Origin: Desulfurococcales archaeon
GTDB lineage: Archaea > Thermoproteota > Thermoprotei_A > Sulfolobales > NBVN01
Direction of reading: 5' to 3'
Assembly: GCA_021163585.1 (NCBI GenBank)
Contig: JAGGTW010000107.1
Location: forward strand, 1 to 13,888
DNA length: 13,888 nt
This document shows positions 1 through 5,379 of the stretch, piece after piece. Position numbers and translations under genes: made by a program. How positions within the stretch are numbered: position 1 is the stretch's first letter; each line of letters opens with the position of its first letter. The notes below the pieces were generated by a model. It saw only the letters and a program-made list of their open reading frames with translations. It was not told the origin of the DNA and searched no databases.

Positions 1-60
1 GACCAGGTTTATGTTATTCATTTCAGGTTTTAGGTCCATTACCTTTAGTTTTTCATACAT
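1..60 (-). CDS. SSB-like OB-fold ssDNA-binding protein, N-terminus only
   Basis: This is a partial gene: only the first 20 codons lie in the window, running off the left edge. The ATG is at 58-60 and an in-frame TGA lies just upstream (67-69), so the start is well fixed. The peptide ends LKPEMNNINLV. That resembles the opening of crenarchaeal single-stranded DNA-binding proteins, where a Leu-Lys-Pro-x-Met segment leads into the first OB-fold strand (family knowledge, recalled rather than searched). Such proteins coat exposed ssDNA in replication and repair. A TATA-like stretch (CTTAAAAAGG on the minus strand, about 105-114) lies upstream. With 20 residues the family call is tentative; any OB-fold protein with this opening would fit. 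Confidence 0.45.
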   Translation of the reverse strand, partial: MYEKLKVMDLKPEMNNINLV

Positions 61-212
61 CCAACTTCAACTCCGAATACGTACAACACCTTTTCCTTAC
101 TAGCCTTTTTAAGTTATAATGAGAATCATACTGGTCAGTTAGATCACTGAAAGTCTAAGCTAGCTACTATAGGTAATTTAATGCCGTGCTAACTATTTCG
201 GATTTACCATTA

Positions 213-446
213 CTACTCGACTTCTTCAACTTTTATAGCGCTGACAGGGCATGCCACTTTAGCTTGCTCTACGCAGTCCCTCAGCTCGCTGGGGACTACC
301 CCCTCCCACGGTTGACTGCCTCTATACTCCTTAACTATCTGGGACTTCCCATCAGGACCTGCCTCAAAGACCTGCGGGCACAGGGCGTAGCAAACACCGT
401 CAGAAATGCACATGTCCCAATCAACCGTCACTTTTAACTTAGCCAA
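213..446 (-). CDS. Ferredoxin, single-cluster type with Asp ligand
   Basis: Small soluble electron carrier of 77 residues, about the size of Pyrococcus-type ferredoxins. Cluster ligands are visible as C13-x2-D16-x2-C19 with C66-P67 near the C-terminus. The second cluster position is Asp instead of Cys, the pattern of Pyrococcus furiosus ferredoxin, which holds a [4Fe-4S] cluster readily converted to [3Fe-4S]. C23 and C58 match the positions of the extra disulfide cysteines in that protein. In the cell it would accept electrons from ferredoxin-dependent oxidoreductases; no partner gene is nearby. Start is TTG (444-446): no in-frame ATG exists and a TATA-like TATAAT (465-470, minus strand) lies about 22 nt upstream, suggesting a leaderless message. 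The family call is firm; the disulfide is inferred from alignment by eye. Confidence 0.9.
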   Translation of the reverse strand: MAKLKVTVDWDMCISDGVCYALCPQVFEAGPDGKSQIVKEYRGSQPWEGVVPSELRDCVEQAKVACPVSAIKVEEVE

Positions 447-508
447 AGATATGCACCCGATAACATTATAGACTTGAGAAAAAATAAAAGATATTGTGAA
501 TTAATAAT

Positions 509-521
509 AAAACTTTAAAAC
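509..521 (+). promoter_or_regulatory. TATA box of the split-tRNA 5' half
   Basis: An AT-rich element AAAACTTTAAAACC, core CTTTAAAA at 513-520, is centred about 27 nt before G544. That is the usual archaeal TATA-to-start distance, so transcription would begin at or one base before the mature tRNA 5' end, leaving little or no 5' leader. It supports independent transcription of the 5' half. Confidence 0.6.
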
Positions 522-543
522 CTTGAGTAAAAGAACAATATCT

Positions 544-593
544 GGGCCCGTAGCTCAGCCAGGCAGAGCGCCCGGCATACGGCTCCTCCGCTC
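544..593 (+). tRNA. Split tRNA(CAU), 5' half with pairing trailer
   Basis: The 5' exon is 544-576: acceptor strand GGGCCCG (1-7), TA (8-9), D stem GCTC/GAGC with a 9-nt loop (553-569), G26, anticodon 5' strand CCCGG (27-31) and C32. No 3' strand or T arm follows within hundreds of bases. Instead 578-591 reads TACGGCTCCTCCGC, which is perfectly complementary to the leader of the tRNA 3' half on the other strand (5218-5205); G.U and G-C pairs extend this to 593. A T-rich run (594-600) may end the transcript. The acceptor and anticodon strands pair perfectly with the 3' half. The layout matches trans-spliced split tRNAs known from Nanoarchaeum equitans and Caldivirga. The cut after C32 is placed by the bulge G575-C576|A577 between helix 571-574/5201-5204 and the long stem. 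Confidence 0.88.
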
Positions 594-678
594 TTATTCT
601 AATCACATGGAGTTCTCCGCTACCTTAGGCACCCAGAATACTTCGGCCCCTATTACTTAGTTGTACGCCTTATCTCTG

Positions 679-1833
679 TCACTCACGGTGCAGCTCCCTT
701 CCCTCACCAATCACCAAGATCGGGTATGACTCGAGGCTGAACGGATCGCCATTCCATACTATAAAGCTGGCGAACTTACCTGGCTCTATTGTTCCCAGAA
801 GTTCATCTACCCCTAGTATCTTAGCGTTGTTGTAAGTAATTAGGGATATGCACTCGGACTTATCCATGCCGAATCTTCTGAAGAAGCGGAGCTGTAAGTA
901 GTGGTTTCTCTGTAGAATTACTGGGTGGTCGGTCATCAACCCGAAGAACGGTCTTACCTCGATGAGGAGCTTAACATTCCTCCAGTACTCATGCTTTAAT
1001 TCAGTCTTGTAGGCGAAAGCATCCACGGGTCCGTAAACCACAGGTATGTCCTCACGCTTAATCTTCTCGAACGCCTCCTTCGTGTGGACATCGGAGGCGT
1101 GTTCAATAGTTGTTTTGAGTTTGAACTCCCTACGCAGCATTATGAGGCCTGCAATATCATCTATTTTGTGTGCGTGAACTCTGAGTGTTTCTTCGCCCTT
1201 AACTACAGGGAATAACATTCTTATTTCTGGCTCGATTTCTTCGGGGGTCTTCTTACCTTCTTCAATGAGTTTAAGAGCGTCTCTTGCCTTGATCAGCCAC
1301 TTCCTTAAAATGCCGACAGCCCCCATCCTCGTGTAGGGTCTCGTTCCTTTCCACTCAGTAGTTTTCCTGGGGTTAAACCCCAGGGCTGCTTTAACACCTG
1401 CGTACTTAACGAATGCCTCTTCAATGTCTGCTCCAAAGTTACGTATGAAGACTGCTCTTCCTCCAATTATGTTTCCACTACCTGGGAGTACGCAGGAGTA
1501 GAGGACACCCCACTCAATTGACTCCCTGAAGCTCTTATCGTCCATGTAGATGCTGTATAGAGCATCAACGACAGGAAGTACGGAGTCGAGCCTTTCATTA
1601 GCTTCTTCTTCATCTGAAGGCTCGCCAGCCCTGGCCATACCTATGTGGCTGTGAGCATCTATGAATGCAGGTGTAACTACAGCATGATCAAATTCTATGA
1701 TTTCCTCAACTTCCTTAGGCTTATCCTTAGTGACTTTGGTAAATTTGTTGCCGTCCCACACTATATATACATCCTCGAAAACACCGTCTTTTTTGCCGGT
1801 ATACAGAACATCTGCCTTAAGAGCCTTAGCCAT
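679..1833 (-). CDS. Amidohydrolase-superfamily metal-dependent hydrolase
   Basis: A 384-residue cytosolic enzyme of the amidohydrolase superfamily, similar in layout to imidazolonepropionase-like hydrolases. The N-terminal beta region (about 1-55) leads into the first metal motif, H61-S-H63 in TPAFIDAHSHIG. H220/H222 (RVHAH), H245 (TIEHASD) and D302 (MTDHP) follow in the order expected for metal and catalytic residues. The C-terminal segment NNAKILGVDELLGTIEPGK closes the small beta domain, as in dihydroorotase- and HutI-like enzymes. These enzymes hydrolyse C-N bonds, often in cyclic amides; the substrate cannot be read from sequence and no pathway neighbour is present. ATG start at 1831-1833 with a TATA-like TTTTATATGG just upstream suggests a leaderless or very short leader. 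No carboxylated-lysine motif was obvious, so a mononuclear subtype is likelier. Confidence 0.8.
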   Translation of the reverse strand: MAKALKADVLYTGKKDGVFEDVYIVWDGNKFTKVTKDKPKEVEEIIEFDHAVVTPAFIDAHSHIGMARAGEPSDEEEANERLDSVLPVVDALYSIYMDDKSFRESIEWGVLYSCVLPGSGNIIGGRAVFIRNFGADIEEAFVKYAGVKAALGFNPRKTTEWKGTRPYTRMGAVGILRKWLIKARDALKLIEEGKKTPEEIEPEIRMLFPVVKGEETLRVHAHKIDDIAGLIMLRREFKLKTTIEHASDVHTKEAFEKIKREDIPVVYGPVDAFAYKTELKHEYWRNVKLLIEVRPFFGLMTDHPVILQRNHYLQLRFFRRFGMDKSECISLITYNNAKILGVDELLGTIEPGKFASFIVWNGDPFSLESYPILVIGEGRELHRE

Positions 1834-2001
1834 TGAGGTACACCATATAAAAAATTGCCCCTATAAATTAAGTGCTTTGATCAGATACTAACCTCACGAC
1901 CGTAGGTTGCTTAAGGTACAAGGAACACGCCATAATGAAGTGCGAGTATACCTATGTATTGTAGCATAATTTAAGAATATTAAGTCATTAAGAATTAAAG
2001 G

Positions 2002-2910
2002 GTGCATGTCCTGGGCAGTAGCGAGGATATTTTAGCTTTGCAGTACGGGATTATACAATGGCCTACAAAACCAGACGATCCGATCGCTAGAACTAGATTT
2101 GCATTCATCGAGGAAACCATGCGTTCACTATTAGAGAAAGGCGTGTTCAGCGTGATTACAAGCAGGAGGAAAGTAAGGATTTTAGATGTGATGGCTGCCT
2201 CAGGAATATGTGGAGTAGCTTTAGCTAAAGTCCTCTGCGAGGCTGGTGTTGACGTCAACTTAGTGATTTCTGATTTGAGAATGGATGAACTAGAATTAGC
2301 TAGGCAGTGGATTGAAGTAGCAGGTCTTAAGGTAGAGAATCTTAGTCTCAGAACTATTGTGGCGGATGCGAACAAGCTGCCGCAGTATTTTAAGGGAGAA
2401 AAGTTTGACATAATCATGGTTTGGGGTAGTTCACTCCCTCACCTGAATGTATGGGAACTTCCTTTACTGATCTCAGGAGCAAGAGAGTTGCAGCCTCCAC
2501 ACGGAGTACTCATAATGGAGCAGGCTGACATACTTCCGAGAATACTTGTAGGTAATACCTTTAGGTACGTCATGACAGAGGGTAAGGAGGCTCTAACAAT
2601 TTTTGAATCCTACGACACATTAAGAGGAGTTCAGAGAAGACTTCTCTACAAACTACCTGAAATGAAATACATAGGGAGGGTAGAGTCACGTTTATGGGAG
2701 GTAGCTCAAGTACTGGCGCTGATGTGGTTATTCTACAGAGAAGTAAAACTACATGACCACAAAGAAGTTACGGGTTATATATCGAGAATCACTAAAGTCT
2801 TAGTTGCTAAACAGCCGCGTATGACATGCACTAAATGGGAGGAGCTAGCAGCTGACTTACCGCGGGTAAAAAGTGTTCTTCATCAACATGAAGTCTTTCT
2901 TAGGCGATGA
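2002..2910 (+). CDS. Class I SAM-dependent methyltransferase-like protein
   Basis: A 302-residue protein with a Rossmann methyltransferase core. Motif I is at about 60-72 (ILDVMAASGICG, a relaxed form of the Gly-rich SAM loop). The acidic end of strand 2 is D91 (LVISDLRMDELE), motif III is around D122 (IVADANKLP), and a motif IV-like segment FDIIMVWGSSLPH spans about 135-147. Then comes LLISGARELQPPHGVLIMEQ, typical of strand 5. The N-terminal 55 and C-terminal 110 residues carry no motif I recognise. The substrate is unknown; there is no DPPY/NPPY motif, which argues against N6-adenine methylation. GTG start at 2002; the AT-rich GAATATTAAG about 26 nt upstream suggests leaderless transcription. 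It stands alone between an oppositely oriented amidohydrolase and tRNA-Thr, so context gives no hint. Confidence 0.7.
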   Translation: MHVLGSSEDILALQYGIIQWPTKPDDPIARTRFAFIEETMRSLLEKGVFSVITSRRKVRILDVMAASGICGVALAKVLCEAGVDVNLVISDLRMDELELARQWIEVAGLKVENLSLRTIVADANKLPQYFKGEKFDIIMVWGSSLPHLNVWELPLLISGARELQPPHGVLIMEQADILPRILVGNTFRYVMTEGKEALTIFESYDTLRGVQRRLLYKLPEMKYIGRVESRLWEVAQVLALMWLFYREVKLHDHKEVTGYISRITKVLVAKQPRMTCTKWEELAADLPRVKSVLHQHEVFLRR

Positions 2911-3204
2911 CAACAGCCAAACTACTGAAGGTATAGTAACTGAGAAGCCCTAATGGAATCTACAGGTCTCCACATAGGACGGAAACCCGTAGACATAAGT
3001 TTTTAACTAAGCTAGGCAGGGAGTAGACAACGTGTTAAATTTGTATATTATATCTGGTATTATGTATGCTACCGCATATAGTATATGACTTGGATATAAA
3101 GCAGTACTGCTAAGCAATTGGTAGGAAATGGAAATCACAATTAATTACTTACATACCATAGAGAAGGGAAGTAATGAGTAAAGGAATATGCAGGAAAGTT
3201 TGAG
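2911..3204. other. Intergenic gap with no recognised gene
   Basis: About 290 bases between the methyltransferase and tRNA-Thr. It holds AT-rich stretches (3040-3085, with several ATAT runs) and only very short open frames, the longest clear one being a 17-codon ATG frame at 2953. No tRNA, C/D box pair or convincing repeat was seen. Confidence 0.5.
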
Positions 3205-3280
3205 TGGAGCCGCCGGCGGGATTTGAACCCGCGGCCACCGGCTTACAAGGCCGGCGCTCTACCGGCTGAGCTACGGCGGC
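3205..3280 (-). tRNA. tRNA-Thr(TGT), intronless, CCA encoded
   Basis: Read on the minus strand from 3280, a complete cloverleaf is present: acceptor GCCGCCG/CGGCGGC, D stem GCTC/GAGC, anticodon stem CCGGC/GCCGG around loop CTTGTAA (anticodon TGT, decoding ACA), variable loop TGGCC, and T arm GCGGG-TTCAAAT-CCCGC. Discriminator T73 is at 3208, followed by encoded CCA at 3207-3205. All stems pair perfectly. A TATA-like GTTTAAAAACC (minus strand, 3314-3324) sits about 40 nt upstream of G1, implying a short 5' leader for RNase P to remove. Confidence 0.95.
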
Positions 3281-3380
3281 TCTCTAATCTCCAATCAGTA
3301 TAGGTAAGAGAAAGGTTTTTAAACTCTCTGACGAAAAACTTTTAAGGTCTCAAATGACCTGCCCGTAATCTAGTTTATTT

Positions 3381-3388
3381 GGAGGTGA
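3381..3388 (+). promoter_or_regulatory. Strong Shine-Dalgarno site of the TFB gene
   Basis: GGAGGTGA is an eight-base match to the archaeal 16S rRNA 3' end and sits 7 nt before the ATG at 3396. It contrasts with the leaderless look of most other genes here. The TATA-like ACTTTTAAGG at 3338-3347 predicts a start near 3368 and so a leader of roughly 28 nt, enough to hold this site. Confidence 0.75.
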
Positions 3389-3395
3389 TAAATTC

Positions 3396-4346
3396 ATGTC
3401 ATCAGAAGAGAAGCGGAGGGAAGGAAGGATTCCCTGCCCGCCAGACAAGATAATTTACGATGAGTTCCGCGGGGAGTACATATGCTTAGAGACTGGTGAG
3501 GTTATCGAGGAGAGGGTAGTTGACCAGGGTCCTGAGTGGAGAGCTTTTACACCTGAGGAGAGGGAGAAGAGGTCTAGGACAGGCTCACCTCTCTCACCAA
3601 CCATTCATGATAGTGGTCTATCAACAATGATTGACTGGAGGGATAGGGATGCTTCTGGAAAAAGGCTTGAGATGAAGCGTAGATTAGAGGTCATGCGCTG
3701 GAGGAAGTGGCAGATAAGGACAAGGATCCAGAACAGCATAGACAGAAACATCAGTCAGGCATCAGCCGAGTTAGAGAGGATAGCTGATCAACTAGGTCTT
3801 CCGAGGGCGGTCAAGGAGGAGGCTGCAAACATATACAAGAAGGCAGTGGAGAAAGGTGTTGTGAGGGGTAGAGCCGTAGAGTCGGTTGTTGCAGCAGCAC
3901 TTTACGCGGCCTGCCGAATATTTAAGGTGCCGAGGACGCTGGATGAAATCGCTCAGTTAACTAAGAGTAATAGAAAGGAGGTTGCGAGATGCTATAGACT
4001 CCTAGTCCGTGAGCTGGACATAAAAATACCTATTGCTGACCCATCAGACTTTGTGCCCAGGATAGCTGCCGCACTAGGACTGAGTGGTAAGGTCATTAAG
4101 AAAGCGATTGAAATACTTGAGGAGGCTAAGAAGAGGGGTCTCACAGCAGGGAAGGACCCTGCAGGCCTAGCTGCAGCTGCTGTATATACGGCTGCACAGA
4201 TCTATGAAGAGAGAAGAACGCAGAAAGATGTGGCGCAAGTAGCTGGTGTTACAGAAGTAACGGTAAGGAATAGGTACAAGGAGCTTATTCAATATTTAAA
4301 GATCATAGTTCCCGAACAAACTGAGGAAGGAAGTTTCAAGATATAA
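3396..4346 (+). CDS. tfb: Transcription initiation factor B (TFB)
   Basis: A 316-residue archaeal TFIIB homologue that bridges TBP at the TATA box and RNA polymerase during promoter opening. The N-terminal ribbon keeps only C14 and C30 (CPPDKIIYDEFRGEYICLE) in place of four zinc cysteines. I recall the same loss in Sulfolobus TFB1, so it is probably a crenarchaeal trait and not damage. The conserved B-reader and linker follow (QGPEWRAFTPEEREKRSR, about 44-61, then GLSTMIDW). Two cyclin-fold repeats fill about 110-205 and 210-310. The second ends in a helix-turn-helix, GVTEVTVRNRYKEL, that reads the BRE next to TATA. It has its own promoter and a strong Shine-Dalgarno. Its end faces the aIF1 gene across an AT-rich palindrome. 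Confidence 0.97.
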   Translation: MSSEEKRREGRIPCPPDKIIYDEFRGEYICLETGEVIEERVVDQGPEWRAFTPEEREKRSRTGSPLSPTIHDSGLSTMIDWRDRDASGKRLEMKRRLEVMRWRKWQIRTRIQNSIDRNISQASAELERIADQLGLPRAVKEEAANIYKKAVEKGVVRGRAVESVVAAALYAACRIFKVPRTLDEIAQLTKSNRKEVARCYRLLVRELDIKIPIADPSDFVPRIAAALGLSGKVIKKAIEILEEAKKRGLTAGKDPAGLAAAAVYTAAQIYEERRTQKDVAQVAGVTEVTVRNRYKELIQYLKIIVPEQTEEGSFKI

Positions 4347-4374
4347 CATGCTTACAAACTAATAATAAAATTCG

Positions 4375-4390
4375 AAATAAAATTTTATTT
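4375..4390. terminator. AT palindrome between convergent genes
   Basis: AAATAAAATTTTATTT is a perfect 16-nt palindrome between the convergent ends of TFB (4346) and aIF1 (4422). It provides T-rich stretches on both strands, the kind of signal archaeal RNA polymerase terminates at, so it could serve both genes. Termination is inferred; the palindrome is seen. Confidence 0.4.
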
Positions 4391-4421
4391 TCACCCGGAA
4401 AAAGACCTAAAATTTATTTAT

Positions 4422-4754
4422 TTACTCGCTCTCTATGAATATTATGTTTTCTGGTGGTATGCCGAACTCCTCAACCAGTAACTGCTTAACTTTGTGTCTG
4501 TGGTCACCCTGGAGCTCTATGTGATTATTCTTCACAGTTCCTCCCGTAGCTAATTTTGACTTGAGAGTTGAGGCAGCCCTCTTCAAGTTATATACTGCCG
4601 GATCTAAGCCCTCAATAATAGTTACTTCTTTCCCGAACTTTCTCCTCTCTACCTTGATCTTTATGAACTGCTGCTCAGCCCCTAGTTGCACGCATAATTC
4701 CTCAGGTAGTCCACCACAGAGAGCTTCAATATCGCTCTTATTCTTCTTCCCCAT
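4422..4754 (-). CDS. Translation initiation factor aIF1 (SUI1/eIF1 family)
   Basis: A 110-residue SUI1-domain protein that binds the small ribosomal subunit near the P site and guards start-codon selection. The family core is clear: LCGGLPEELC, then QQFIKIKVERRKFGKEVTII, the conserved KLATGGTVK loop, IELQGDHRHKVKQLL and a C-terminal FGIPPENI. I placed the start at the ATG 4752-4754 because GGGTGG lies just before it and most homologues begin about ten residues before LCGG. An upstream in-frame TTG (4776-4778) would add eight residues not typical of the family. Nearby TFB and RpoP give a small information-processing cluster, though the three genes are not in one operon. Confidence 0.95.
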   Translation of the reverse strand: MGKKNKSDIEALCGGLPEELCVQLGAEQQFIKIKVERRKFGKEVTIIEGLDPAVYNLKRAASTLKSKLATGGTVKNNHIELQGDHRHKVKQLLVEEFGIPPENIIFIESE

Positions 4755-4895
4755 GACCCACCCTGCTACACTATTCAAAAGGTGGCAAACCTAATAAGCT
4801 TTTACTAATGACGACTATGTAGGAACATTAAGCCAACCAAGCGTAGTGATGACAAAGCATTTTATAGCTCTAACTAAGAAACCTCGGTGTGTGAA

Positions 4896-5078
4896 ATGAG
4901 CTCAGACATACTCTACAGGTGCTGGAAGTGCGGGAGATTCTTCAGCAAGAGAGATATAGAGGCCTTTGAGGCCAAGGAGTTAGGGGAAGGATTCGTGTTC
5001 ATAAGGTGTCCAGCATGCGGGTCTAAGATAATTATTAAAGTACGTAAGGAAGAACCCAAGATTGTTAAGGCCGCGTAG
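4896..5078 (+). CDS. rpoP: DNA-directed RNA polymerase subunit P (Rpb12/RpoP)
   Basis: A 60-residue zinc-ribbon subunit of archaeal RNA polymerase. C9-x2-C12 (YRCWKCG) and C38-x2-C41 (IRCPACG) hold one zinc. The tail SKIIIKVRKEEPKIVKAA closely resembles the C-terminus of Sulfolobus RpoP. The loop between the cysteine pairs is about ten residues longer than usual (FSKRDIEAFEAKELGEGFVF). The start may be ATG 4896 or the in-frame GTG 4887 three codons upstream: the TATA-like ATTTTATA at 4859-4866 predicts a transcript start near 4889, which fits either a near-leaderless ATG or a truly leaderless GTG. The gene stands alone and is followed by the tRNA 3' half on the other strand. Confidence 0.88.
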   Translation: MSSDILYRCWKCGRFFSKRDIEAFEAKELGEGFVFIRCPACGSKIIIKVRKEEPKIVKAA

Positions 5079-5136
5079 ATGGCTGCTACGTTCATAAATA
5101 AGCGAATAGTTCCTCAGAGGATGTTAACAGAGGAAG

Positions 5137-5220
5137 TGGTGGGCCCGCGGGGATTTGAACCCCGGACCACCCGGTCTCCCAGAGCTCATCCCTTATGAAT
5201 CCCGTACGGCTCCTCCGCCC
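5137..5220 (-). tRNA. Split tRNA(CAU), 3' half with pairing leader and internal intron
   Basis: Read leftward: leader 5220-5205 (GGGCGGAGGAGCCGTA) pairs with the 5' half trailer, and 5204-5201 (CGGG) can pair with CCCG of the 5' half. The trans-splice bulge A5200-T5199|T5198 follows. The 3' exon then starts with T33-C34-A35-T36-A37 (5198-5194). An 18-nt intron (5193-5176) precedes A38 (5175), anticodon strand CCGGG (5174-5170), variable loop TGGTC, T arm CGGGG-TTCAAAT-CCCCG (5164-5148), acceptor CGGGCCC (5147-5141), A73 and encoded CCA (5139-5137). All seven acceptor and five anticodon pairs with the 5' half are Watson-Crick. The joined tRNA is 74 nt plus CCA, loop CTCATAA. The GGGCCCG acceptor favours tRNA-Ile2(CAU) over elongator Met; iMet is unlikely. 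No 5' acceptor or D arm lies upstream, so this cannot be an ordinary tRNA gene. Confidence 0.88.
5176..5193 (-). other. 18-nt tRNA intron at position 37/38 in the 3' half
   Basis: The intron AGGGATGAGCTCTGGGAG lies between A37 (5194) and A38 (5175). After the halves are joined it forms a bulge-helix-bulge. The outer helix is CCCGG/CCGGG (27-31 with 39-43). The central four pairs are CUCA (32-35) with UGGG (5181-5178). The two 3-nt bulges are UA|A and AG|A. The inner helix is GGG/CUC with a 5-nt loop. Without this excision the anticodon loop cannot be seven bases with U33. Confidence 0.75.
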
Positions 5221-5243
5221 AATAATGATGGAGTCCTAGATCC

Positions 5244-5251
5244 TTAATATA
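5244..5251 (-). promoter_or_regulatory. TATA box of the split-tRNA 3' half
   Basis: On the minus strand AAAGTATATTAAGG includes TATATTAA at 5251-5244. Counting about 26 nt gives a start near 5221, one base before the helix-forming leader (5220). The transcript would therefore begin almost exactly with the segment that pairs with the 5' half. Confidence 0.55.
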
Positions 5252-5379
5252 CTTTATTCCTAATTAGACTAAGTACTGACCCCAGGAAGCTACAGTTCAG
5301 TATGACGTGTTCTGCTGTACTGTTTCAGCAAGCTCGCTACACTTATTTTATTATTCACGTAGAATCACGTGGGGTGCGT

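Noticed and set aside
590..597. CTCTTA after the 5' half as a Lys(CUU) anticodon loop.
   Set aside because: It lies beyond the intermolecular helix in the trailer, and using it would break the junction geometry that CTCATAA satisfies.
544..680. A single tRNA gene at 544 with a long intron.
   Set aside because: No T arm or matching acceptor strand (CGGGCCC) occurs downstream on this strand; the matching 3' portion is at 5137-5198 on the other strand.
1995..2417. 140-residue open frame on the minus strand opposite the methyltransferase.
   Set aside because: Low-complexity Ser/Leu translation with no motif, antisense to a gene with clear methyltransferase motifs.
2904..2944. Possible second C/D box sRNA (GCGATGA then CTGA and CTGA).
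   Set aside because: The C box has a mismatch, only 11 bases separate the two CTGA so there is no room for C' and a guide, it overlaps the methyltransferase stop, and no promoter stands out.
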